From the NCBI GenBank assembly GCA_018881555.1, contig JACAXG010000122.1, positions 1 through 64,000 of the forward strand: 64,000 nucleotides of DNA, in the 5' to 3' direction. The notes below the pieces were generated by a model. That model did not search any database and was not told the origin of the DNA. It saw nothing but the letters and a program-made list of their open reading frames with translations. This document shows positions 14,429 through 23,878 of the stretch, piece after piece. This stretch comes from Amblyornis subalaris. Taxonomy: Eukaryota; Chordata; Aves; Passeriformes; Ptilonorhynchidae. The stretch's first letter is position 1. The number at the start of each line of letters is the position of its first letter. A program made the translations under genes and the position numbers.

Positions 14429-14790
14429 CACAGAATCACAGAATGTGGTGAGTTGGAAGGGACCCACAAGGGTCATTGAGTCCAACCTCTGGCCCTGCAC
14501 AGGAGACCCCGAGGGTTACAGCATGTGCCTGAGAGCATTGTCCAAACGCTTCTTGAGCTCTGTCAGTCTGGTGCTGTGACCACTGCCCTGGGGAGCCTGT
14601 TCCAGTGCCCAACCACCCTCTGGGTGAAAAAACTTTTCATAATATCCAATCTAAACCTCCTGTGACTCAGCTTCATGCTGTTTGCTCAGGTCCTGTTACT
14701 GGTCGTGAGAGTGAAGAGATTGTTACTTGCCCTTCCAGTACCCCTGGTGAGGATGTTGAAGACCACAATGAGGTCTCTCCTCTCCCAGTG
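14429..14790 (-). repeat. CR1 3' end of the 14429 element
   Basis: This is the 3' segment beyond the deletion junction, with the typical block order GGAGACCTC, GGTTTAGATTGGATATT, CACTGGAACAGGCTCCCC and GGGTCCCTTCCAACTC. The tail is two TCTGTG-type repeats in place of the usual ATTCTATG units. Confidence 0.9.
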
Positions 14791-16180
14791 GAGTCTTCCT
14801 GGACTCCGTTGTCCTTCAGGACTGCTTCCCAAGGGATTTTTTCAATCAGGCTCCTAAACAGGCCAAAGTCTAACCTCCAGAAGTCAAAGGCAGCCATTCT
14901 GCTGCCCCTCCTCCTTGCTCCTGCAAGAACCTAAAACTTATATCTTTTCATGACCACCTATGCTCAAGACAGTTTCTGGCAGTCAGGTCACCCACCAGCC
15001 CTTCTCTGTTCACAAACAGGTCCAGCAGGTGCCTTCCCTAGCTGGCTCCCTCATCAGTTGTGGGAGGAAGTTCTCTGCCACACACTCCAGGAGCCTTCTA
15101 GACTGTTTATTCTCCATTGTGTTTGATTTCCAGCAGACATCTGGTAACTTGACAATCCCTTGAGAACAAGGCCAGTAATCGTGAGACTTCTCCCAGCTGT
15201 TTATAAAATAGTTCATCTGCTGTTTCAACTTGATTGTGTCATCTATAACAGGCTCCTCCCATAATATGTTAATGATCTTTCCTCTGATTCCTATCCATAA
15301 ATAGTCAACCCTTTCCTTACCATCATCAAACTCTAGGTAGTCAAAGCACTCCCTAACAAATAAGATTGCCCCACTCTTTCTTCACTTATCCCTTCTGAAG
15401 AGTTTATAGCCATCCATTGCAGCACTCTGGTCATGTGAGTTATCCTACCATATTTCCATGATTGTGATAATATAATTTTCCAGCTTCACAATGCCTTCCA
15501 ATATTTCCTGTTCTTGTTGGTGTAGAGACAGTTTGTGAGGGCTTTTGAACCTGACACCTTCCTTGGACATGAAATCCCAGTTCCTAAGTGAATGTTCTCA
15601 GGTACTTCTGTGGTTTCCAAGACATCAGTAACCCTTGTGTGTTTGCTAGCACATGGATCTCCATCCCCTCCCTCCACCGAGGTGGCTAGGGTGCTGCATG
15701 CATTAGTACAGGGACATTTCAGATGTGCTCCAGTGTACTCAGAACATCAGGGAGCAGGCTGAAGGACCTTACTAGCACACCATTTCTAAAACACTGGCAT
15801 GCCACCCCCAGACTCATCTCCAGCAAGCCTGGTTTTATTCCTTTTCTCCTTCAGATCTAGTTTAAAGCTCTTTCAAGGAGTCCAGCTAACTCTTGTGCAA
15901 AGATTCTTTTGCCTTTCAGAAAGGCGTGTACGCCATCTCTTACCACAAAGTCTGGTGTCATGTAGATTAATCCATGATCAAAAGTCCAAAAATTTTGCCA
16001 TTGATGCAAGTCTCGGAGCCAGGTGTTGGTCGGCTGGGTCTTTCTGTTTCTTCCAATACTTCCTGCAATTGGAATGCTAGAGGAAAATCACTTCTGAGTT
16101 CCTGATCCCTCCACCAATCAACATTCAGCCAACACCTTTGCAAAGTTGACAGAACAAGTTTGAGGGGAACTTTCACAACC
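14429..16180 (-). mobile_element. CR1 LINE with ORF1 esterase end and ORF2 endonuclease, reverse transcriptase deleted
   Basis: Read on the minus strand, this is an avian CR1. At about 16176-15850 it encodes the end of ORF1, the SGNH esterase-like domain: NTWLRDLHQWQNFWTFDHG, then DGVHAFLKGKRIFAQELAGL and LERALN followed by a stop. A spacer leads to ORF2, whose endonuclease start (CLYTN near 15500) and core can be read: LPDVCWKSNT and KQSRRLLECVAENF at 15010-15228, where the family usually has GDFNLPDVCW. The linker FDFWRLDFGLFRSLIEKIPW follows near 14870. At about 14790 it jumps straight into the CR1 3' region (GGAGACCTCATTGTGGTC..., TTTAGATTGGATATT, CCCTTCCAAC) and ends with TCTGTGATTCTGTG at 14429. 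The reverse transcriptase, normally about 1.5 kb, is missing. Stops and frameshifts break every frame, and the 5' end is truncated inside ORF1. Confidence 0.93.
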
Positions 16181-17249
16181 CTTCTCTCTTTTAAAAACTA
16201 GTATTTTTTGTGAATAATAAATTATTATTATTATGATTACTTATGAAGTTGTCCTAGATAAAATTGCATTAATTTCTTAATTTTTATTTTTGAAAGCATA
16301 AAGCTACTTGGGTTTTGGTACTCTTGAAAAGTAGATGAAACATTGTATAATGGGATAAAATACTGTAGGTAGTCCAGGAGGTAGGAACAAAGAATTATAA
16401 ACAAAAATAAAGGCCAAAAGTATTGTCTCAAAAAGTGGACTGATTTTTAATTAGCTTTTTCTAAAGTGTTCACCGTTATGCACAGATGCATTACGGAAGA
16501 TGTCATTAGAAAGCTGAATGTTTTGAGTGACTCAGAAATAACAAGCGACAATGGAAATTATTTTGCATAGCAGCCACTTTCTGTGGCATTTTTAACCTTA
16601 AAAATATTTCCTCGATTGAAAAGTTAAAACACCTAAAGTGACTTGAGACTTTCAAGCTGTGCATGTCTGAGAAAAGAGATACACCATACAGTACCTAACA
16701 CAAGTTTTAATATCACACTCATAGAAAAGGTCATTCCATTAAGAGACACTTATTCAATTTGCAAAGTATGATTCATCGCAGTAAAAATGGAATGGAATTG
16801 CAAAATGTCATGACAGAAGTGTTACTGATTTCTTACTACACAGTTATTGTTATTGTCCATTTGATGCACTTTGGTAATTGGTACAGAGCATTTGTTGTTA
16901 AGTACTAGACTAGAAAAGGAGAAACATGGGGTGAATCTTGTTTGATCTTGGACAAAGCCTAACTACTTGTCATTAATTGCTCTTTCCCAGATTACATGAA
17001 TTGATCATATACATAATCTCCACAGATGTTGTAACCAGATGCTATAGTGGTGGAGTCAGCTAATACAGTTAATACATCTGCTACCAGATGAGACTGTTGG
17101 GAAAAGGAAATTAGGCAGACTTTCTGGTCAATTCCTAGCAGAAATCCACCAAAAGTCCCAGCAGCTATTTTTCCATGTAGAGTACTTGCTATTATTGTGA
17201 CACAGCTACTAAAAGAGATGTCTCAGTACAGAGGACATGCAGTATTCCC
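16181..17249. other. AT-rich unique DNA, no gene seen
   Basis: No coding region. Some sequence near 17150-17249 may be the unresolved edge of the LTR that follows. Confidence 0.5.
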
Positions 17250-18020
17250 CTGTTTTGCTAGTTGACGGGGGTGCTTTAAAAGGACACAGACACCAGTAGA
17301 AAGAATGGTCTTATTTTACTAGAAATAATCAGGCAACACAGTAGCACAATGATATGTGTAATAAAACGATGAGCTTATTATGCACTCGGCTTTAGCAACA
17401 AGTAAAAATAAGCAAGGTAACGCACCTAATCATTACTACACGAGAGAAAGGATAGTGATTTAGAAAGATACATCACCAATTACCTAAATAGTTACCATCA
17501 TCCAGAGTCCACAGTTGCTTCGTTTCGCAGCGAAGACCTGGAGGACCCTTCCCAGCAACTGGGAAATCCTACGAGGTGTGTCCACCCATAGGTGAGGTCT
17601 CCGGTTCGCCCAAAAGGGGGTCCAGCTTTTATAGGCCCAAATCAGTAAGTCGAAGTGACTTGATCATATTTTTAGCACAGAACACCTGGATTTGATGGCA
17701 CACTCCCTGACCAGCCAGGGCTGGGGCTTGGCCAGCACCCAGGCCTTGGCTGGGAGGGTTTTCCCCTAAAATACCCTATAAACAAGCCTTTATTCATTTC
17801 AGTTGGGAAAGTTTCTTAAAATGATACATTTCTTGCAGATAACTACACAAAGTTATGTGACAGTTTCTAAAGCAGCTGGTTTGGTGTTAAACAGCAAGCA
17901 TAAAGATCTTTGTAATCTAGTTTTAGCTAAATAATACTGATGGTGTTAGTCACGCAGTGCCCAGGATCCATCTTGTAAGTCAACTCAGGCTGAGGCCTGC
18001 TCAGGCCTCAGCACATCATC
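17250..18020 (-). mobile_element. Probable ERV LTR, minus strand, ends unresolved
   Basis: Minus-strand reading gives promoter architecture. A GC-rich upstream segment (around 17700-17760, with repeated CCAGG and TTGGC motifs) is followed by a TATA box (GGCCTATAAAAGC, 17626-17638). A GC-rich leader comes next (GGACCCCCTTTTGGGCG...), and then an AT-rich end containing AATAAG and AAATAAG as possible polyadenylation signals near 17311-17380. The abrupt change in base composition and a TATA box without any adjoining gene fit a retroviral LTR. I could not find a matching target duplication, so the limits are approximate. It lies directly upstream of, and opposite in orientation to, the 18101 LTR. 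Confidence 0.55.
17626..17633 (-). promoter_or_regulatory. TATA box of the 17250-18020 LTR
   Basis: TATAAAAG on the minus strand, preceded by GGGCC and followed by a GC-rich leader. Confidence 0.6.
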
Positions 18021-18407
18021 CTCTGAGATAGCAAAATATTAAATACAACTGTTTTTCTTCTGTTTGTCATACTCTGAGTAACTGTTGGGTAACTTGGGAA
18101 CGTTGGAACCCTGGGTTTAAATAAATTCCAATCTTTCAGTGTTATAATTAAAAACCAACTTGTTACATCACTGGGTGAAATACGTAGAGACGTAGAAAAT
18201 TAGGTTTATGAGTTATTCATAATGTATTGGTGGCAAGATGGAGGATTTTGGGTGTGGGTTTTGTTTCTTCTTTCTTCCTTCTTCTTCACAAATCTGAATA
18301 GTTTAATCATTGGTTCAAAAAGGCTGCAATGCGGATGCTAAATGAACAGTCACTGGATTATAAGTAAAAACATGTTAGTTGGCAGTCTATAACTGGGTAA
18401 ATTAGGC

Positions 18408-18416
18408 TTTAAATAA
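18408..18416 (+). promoter_or_regulatory. TATA-like box of LTR copy A
   Basis: TTTAAATAA, conserved in the inverted copy at 39509-39517. Confidence 0.6.
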
Positions 18417-18500
18417 CCTTGGAACTCACGGCTCGAGGCCATTTTTCCACCTTACCAAGCTTGAGCTCCTTTTGTACTGCTACGCTATAGATAAGAAATT

Positions 18501-18506
18501 AATAAA
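18501..18506 (+). promoter_or_regulatory. AATAAA polyadenylation signal of LTR copy A
   Basis: AATAAA lies about 90 bp after the TATA-like box. It is conserved in copy B (39420-39425, minus strand). Confidence 0.7.
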
Positions 18507-18616
18507 CAATCCAATTAGAAGAACATCTCAGCGTCTCCTGCATCTAACTCCAAACTCTGAGCAAAGAACTCTCGAAATAGTAAAAGAAGAAAAAAAATGG
18601 TGTTTTCACATGGGAA

Positions 18617-21600
18617 CATTTCGCTGATGTGATGGAGGTGGTTAGTGCTGTTAAATGTTTTTTTCAGAAGGTTTTACTTCCTTCTTTTATTAGATAAAGT
18701 TACATTTTTCCTGGATATTTACAAGCAGTAGACCATTAACAGAACAGAGGACTCATCATCCATACGATCATCTGTGAGTCAAGTCCTTAGCTCATGTTTA
18801 TGGGCTGATATTTCCTTCTGAAGGGTCTGGCCTTACCTCTTAAGTGATAAAGCTATTTCCTTCTAGATTACAGTGAATGTGCTCAGCAGACCTTTTACAG
18901 CAATCACTGTTGCAGAATAGGAGCTATAGCTGGTGATGTACATAAAGGGACATATATGCAGAGCTCCATCAGAAATATTTTGACCTGTAATCTAACAGAA
19001 TACTACATGAAATCCTGGCAATAAGGAAATATCTAAACCACAATACCAAATAGTCTTCTTGAAGTCTGGCTATAACATGTTCATATTCAAACAATTAGCA
19101 AAGTTTGAAACAGGGTGGCAAATTATTAAGAAACAATCATCAGCAGACTGACCACATTTTAGCTGGACTCCGATGGCTGTTCTCACTCCTTCATGAAGTT
19201 CAGTTGTAGTCATACATATGCTGATGTGTACATGCATGCAGATGCCGATGCAAGTTCCTGTATTCTGGTATTTGAAAAAAAGTTTATGTCATCTGCTCTG
19301 TTTTCTGAACCAAACTGATGGATTTAAAGATGCAATTTAAGCCCAAGGACCCCTCTGTCTTCAGCAAAATTAGTCAGTGTAATGGAGTGTAATTACTGGG
19401 CGTGACTTTACTTGTACACTGATTGAGTCTTGCTGAATCAGACAGAAAAATAATACAACACAAAGTAGTTGCTCTAGAACTGCACAGAAATCTTGATATG
19501 CAGCACTGCATTCCCCTAGTGCATCTAAAGAGCAATAACAGACTGGGGTGTTCTTCAGAGAGAGTGACTGGATTTTGGGGTAGACCTTGTGCTTTCTGCT
19601 GAGAATGATGGAGAGAATCCAAGAGAGAGAAGGTGCTGCTGGCATTGCAAGTGTTGGGAGCAGGAGAAGCCTGCAGAATGACCCAGGAGTAGTTTGGTCA
19701 AGTGACAGTGCTACCCAGGTGGGAGGACACATCTCTGGGGATGAAGGTAGCAGCAGAGGTGCCTGCTGTGCAGCTTTTTCTGACAAACCCTTCTTAGACA
19801 TGTCCTTCCAGGCTGCTATTATAAAATATGTATTTAATCCCTTAAGGAGCCTTTGGGGAGTGACTGCTGGAGGTGCAGCCATGTAGACCTCAGGGCTCTG
19901 CTTGCAAGCAGTCCCTGCTTACCACAGTGAGACTGCTCACAGTTTCTGCTTCACCAGACACTGGGATGTCAGTGGGAAAATGCTGAGGAGACTGGCATTT
20001 TCTGACCATGGGGAGGTGAAAATAGTCTGTATCTTTTGTTCTTTCTAACATGACATGAGTCTATCTTGCTCAATACAGAGGAATATTTTTCCTCCCTCCC
20101 TGAATAGAAGAAATCACTGCAGCTGGTTAATGACAGGTGTTACCTCCAAAATCATCCCTGCTTCTGCAGTATCATTCCTTGCTTCTGCCAGAGGGTCCCA
20201 TAAGGCAACTCACGTCAGAAACCCCAAAGGAGGCTTTTGTGTGGTGCCATATGCCAGCAGAAACCAGTGAGCATTAGTTTCTGAATTTGTCAGCCTTAAA
20301 AGAGATGTAGCTGCACCAGCTATCAGCCTTTTTTACTATAAAGCAACGTTTTGTTTTTCCACTCAGTGGTCTGATATGATGCTGCAATAATGGCAAAGCC
20401 ATTAACAAGCTGACGCAAAGTCACATATTGGTTTCCATTGCTGGTCCAGATTTATTGTATGATTTAGTTTTGCTAATCCTGTCTCTGAGCTGCCTGTTTT
20501 GCTTAGTTTGGTTTCTTCCCTCTTTTTAAATAACCTTAAATTGCTACCATCATCTGGAATAAAATTAACATTGTTTCCTCTTTTCAAAACCAAGCCTAGT
20601 TTTAAAGATTTGCTTCATCTACATATGATACTGATGGTATTAAAAGTCTGTTTTCTGTCCTGGAACTTGTGTTGTTACTTTGCCAGACCAAGGAGCAACA
20701 CTTTAATATCCTTTTTGCTGCATACATATAGTACATTAAGTAGCTGCATTTGATGCTTCATAAGCAAAGAGGAGGATAAAATGTTTTGTTTAGTTGCTGA
20801 TCTTGCTGTGCAAACAGACAGGAGAAACTTGCAGTCATATATATAATACACCTTTGAAAAGAAAAGGAAAAGACACAGGAAATCCTGAATAATTATTGTG
20901 TCTTTCACAGTTATTTACCTTTGTAGAGTGTTGCATCAGATGTGCCTGTTCCACCATTGTGCCTAGAATTTTTTTAAAACTGCATTATTTGTTGCCAATA
21001 ACATAAGCAGTATATTATCGCCATAGCTGATCTGTCTCATTAGTAGACTTTCAGGTTGCAGTCATACTTTTTAGAAATCTTAGCTAAGTCTTCTAACACC
21101 TATCACCTAATTTTGAAGCAATATATACAGCACAACAACAATGGCTATCTCAAGAATATAGTTTTCTAACTCACCTATGATCCTTTATTTCTAATAACTA
21201 AATTATATAAAGTGTTGTTAAATGCTTCAAAATACTTTTATAACCAGGAGGGGACTGAGATACTCTAGCACAAGATAATGTAGGAGGCAATATCAAAGCA
21301 AGCAAACGCTTTTTCTAGAGTGATTCATTCATATTCCTCCATGTTAGCAATCTCTCTAATTATTTTTTTTAAGAATACTATGGTTTTGAAAGAAAAAACT
21401 GTCTCCATACTAGAAAATAGATGTCGGAAAAAATTATTTGTTTGAGAAGAAGTCCACAGAGCCCAATATTTAAGCCTTTTTTTAAAAAAAATTAATTATT
21501 CAAGGCTGCTCAGTAAAGGAATTGGCTCCAAATATCAGAATTTCTGGCTTTCTAATGTTTTTTTTTCTCTCAGCAATTTTGTCTTTAAATAATTATGTTT

Positions 21601-22504
21601 GTAGCATCATCTGACTTCAGGATGTTTTATTGGGCAATATAAAGCACAGAATTACATTATCAACAGCATTTGTCCTCTGCACTCTACAGTGCACCTCAGA
21701 TAAAGAGTCATGAGACTGTGATTTAGTTACTATTTCTTTCCATCTCATGCTGCAAGTAGATGTGATTGATTAAACTTGCAAAATTTCTATCTGTTTTTTG
21801 TTTATTCCTTTTCTGGACAACTTCTGATCATGAATTTTGATTCTAATTTTGGTTTTGGTCACCATCTTAGAATACGACTGAAGGAAGTTTTGAGACTGGG
21901 CTCTGTCAAATTCTTTTCTTGCAGTGTGTCCAGACATTTGGAGGTAGAATTTGCTTTCAGTCAATATCTATTTGTTACATATCTTCCCATTAAAATAACT
22001 GCATACAATATGACTGTCATTGTACATCCTATGTAATCTTCTGTTAGCTAACTCAAGTTATTCCTTATTGCTATAATAGAATTTCTTTGGTACAAAAATA
22101 AAGTCTTTTCTAGAACCAACAGATGTCAGGTTTTAATGCTACATAAGGTAACTGTTTTGTTACTGTGCTGAAGACAGCAGATTCTACAAAGTAGGGATCT
22201 AGATACTTTATGTCGATGCCTGTATGTCAAATTAACTTTGTCCAGTCATCCTTTTATTGTGAACCCAATAGTTTAAACAGGAGCTGAGAGCCAAACTGTT
22301 CTGTCACACATTAGCATCCTCTGGTTTTGTTAGCAAGTAAGTCATATCAAGAATTTAACTAATAGCACTTCTAACATTAAAACTCAAAAGTGGAGCAGAG
22401 TCTCCAACTGTAACATGGTTTGCAACACTATGTGATAAATAACGTTCTGATTAGTAAAGAATACCCATAGATTACAATTCCTTTAAAGCTAGTACTCTTT
22501 TTAT
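18617..22504. other. Unique DNA; one 170-codon frame of doubtful status
   Basis: There is no recognised repeat. The longest frame in the window not explained by a known repeat is on the minus strand at 19370-19882 (170 codons), with a 99-codon plus-strand frame overlapping it. The predicted product matches no family I know: it starts MAAPPAVTPQ and has leucine-rich hydrophobic patches. Neither frame has a convincing promoter context or splice sites, and the local DNA is more GC-rich than its surroundings, which lengthens chance frames. I do not call a gene. Confidence 0.5.
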
Positions 22505-22840
22505 AGAATTACAGAGTAATTCAGCTTGGAAAAGAGCTCCAAGACTGAATCCAACCTTTGGCTGAATGCCTTCATATCAACCAGACCACAACACTAAGTA
22601 TTACATTGAGTTGTTGAACGCCTCCAGGGGTGGTGAATCCCATCCAGCGCCATGGACTTTTGAGTGTCTGAGTGACACAACATATCACTAAATACTTCCT
22701 GCTGTGCTGCTCCCTGTCCCTGTCTACCAGCTCAGGGGACTGGTTGCCCTGAATGTAACTGGTCTATCTGTTAAAAACTGAGACAACGAAGGCATTAAGT
22801 ACCTCACCCTTTACCTCGTCCTTGGTGGCAAAGTTGCCCA
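22505..22840 (-). mobile_element. CR1 LINE fragment with internal deletion
   Basis: On the minus strand, the upstream part translates as the segment before the CR1 reverse transcriptase: GNFATKDEVKGEVLNAFVVS, then, past a stop, GNQSPELVDRDREQ. This resembles the family's KAEVLNAFFASVF and GNQPPELVD blocks. At about 22700 it passes directly into the CR1 3' end: a CTCCAGGGGTGGTGAATCCC block on the plus strand, then the terminal TTGGAAAAGAGCTCC and AGAATTACAG. The reverse transcriptase is therefore deleted, as in the 14429 element. An in-frame stop also breaks the coding part. Confidence 0.85.
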
Positions 22841-23338
22841 CGCTGTGAATACTTACACATATTTTCATGACCTTTTATTTTTTTTCTTCTAAGTTTCCAG
22901 AATCTTGATTATAGAAAATTCTCAGCAACATCTCATGTTGAGTGTCAAAAGAGCTGACACAAATATTGCCTATTTGTCACAAGTCCACAACATTCCCAGT
23001 GCTCACATTGTAAACTGTGATAGTACAAAGCAGTGTCATTTCATATGGGACACTTTAAAGCTGCAAGACAATTAAAAGAATGGATCTTATCTGCCATCTT
23101 AAGGAAAGTCTGGGTTTTAACTGTTGTCAAAATATCTTTCAGAAAGTATCTTGATGGTACTTGGGTGTTGATAAAAATGTTCATAAATCATTAAGGTGTT
23201 ATTGTTAGCACAACTCTGGAAAAACACTCAGAACCATTCTGTTTGGTATTTATTATGCATCATAATTAACTATTTAGTTAAAGAGGGTTTTTTGTCCAAT
23301 CAGGAAGAAAAAAAATCATAAAGGGTGTCACTGAGAAA
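22841..23338. other. AT-rich unique DNA, no gene seen
   Basis: Nothing recognisable between the CR1 fragment and the next LTR. Confidence 0.5.
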
Positions 23339-23878
23339 TAGACTCTCCAAAAGATTTTACTAGGTTAGAAAGCTGACATTACTTTATTCGCTGCACTGGA
23401 TGCATGGGGATTTCTCCTCAAAGCATGCATGCCCGGTAACCTAACAGACCAGGTTTATACGCCTGAAACTAATACATATCCATCACATTTCCTGAATACA
23501 TGCATATATGTTAATTACTTCCGTCGACTTGTTTGGATATGGTACTAGATCTTCTGATAAATCTTTTCTCCTTGAGAGTATCCCAAATATGTGGTCAGGT
23601 CATAATGTACTTCTCTAATCATTCTTTGCTCTGACACACAATCCTTGTTCTCAAAACTAAGATATCAGCTAGTACACATTAATCACTGATATAAGTAAAC
23701 AAGGAAGCATTTGCTGACACAAGGCTTATTAGTCACAGATGTAGGGAGTTAACACAAGGCCACATTAATCTCTGACATTTCTACCAAGCACTGAATGGTA
23801 CAAAACTAAGAATTAACTATGAATATAGGGATCATACATTATGTGTTAAAAGAATTTTCCCCCACTGCTGCATAGACT
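23339..23878 (-). mobile_element. Probable solo LTR, minus strand, with 6-bp flanking repeat TAGACT
   Basis: TAGACT occurs at 23339-23344 and 23873-23878, flanking 528 bp. On the minus strand the enclosed sequence starts TGCAGCAGTGGGGGAAAATT. It has a TATA-like GTATAAACC (23454-23460 region) and AATAAA (23383-23388) about 70 bp later, then a short U5-like end. The 5' TG fits an LTR, but the 3' end reads TTTTGGAG rather than CA, so either that end is mutated or the boundary is off by some bases. No internal retroviral sequence adjoins. Confidence 0.62.
23383..23388 (-). promoter_or_regulatory. AATAAA signal of the 23345-23872 LTR
   Basis: AATAAA on the minus strand, about 70 bp past the TATA-like box at 23454-23460. 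Confidence 0.55.

Larger units (their letters stand above)
18095..18616 (+). mobile_element. Solo LTR, copy A of a CG...CA family, with 6-bp target duplication
   Basis: A perfect 6-bp direct repeat TGGGAA (18095-18100 and 18611-18616) flanks a 510-bp LTR at 18101-18610. The LTR starts CGTTGGAACCC and ends GTTTTCACA. It has a TATA-like TTTAAATAA (18408-18416) and AATAAA (18501-18506), about 90 bp apart, as expected for U3-R-U5. The central part, including CTGGATTATAAGTAAAAACA and TTAGTTGGCAGTCTATAA, recurs inverted at 39314-39813. No gag, pol or env remnant adjoins, so this is a solo LTR left by recombination between the two LTRs of a provirus. A 6-bp duplication is typical of class II (ERVK, alpha/beta-like) integrases. 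The family name is not known to me. Confidence 0.88.

Noticed and set aside
14605..14934. 109-codon plus-strand frame
   Set aside because: It is antisense to the CR1 element at 14429-16180.
17094..18054. ACTGTT and GTTGGG repeats considered as target duplications of the 17250-18020 LTR
   Set aside because: They do not sit next to TG and CA ends, and they fall at incompatible positions.
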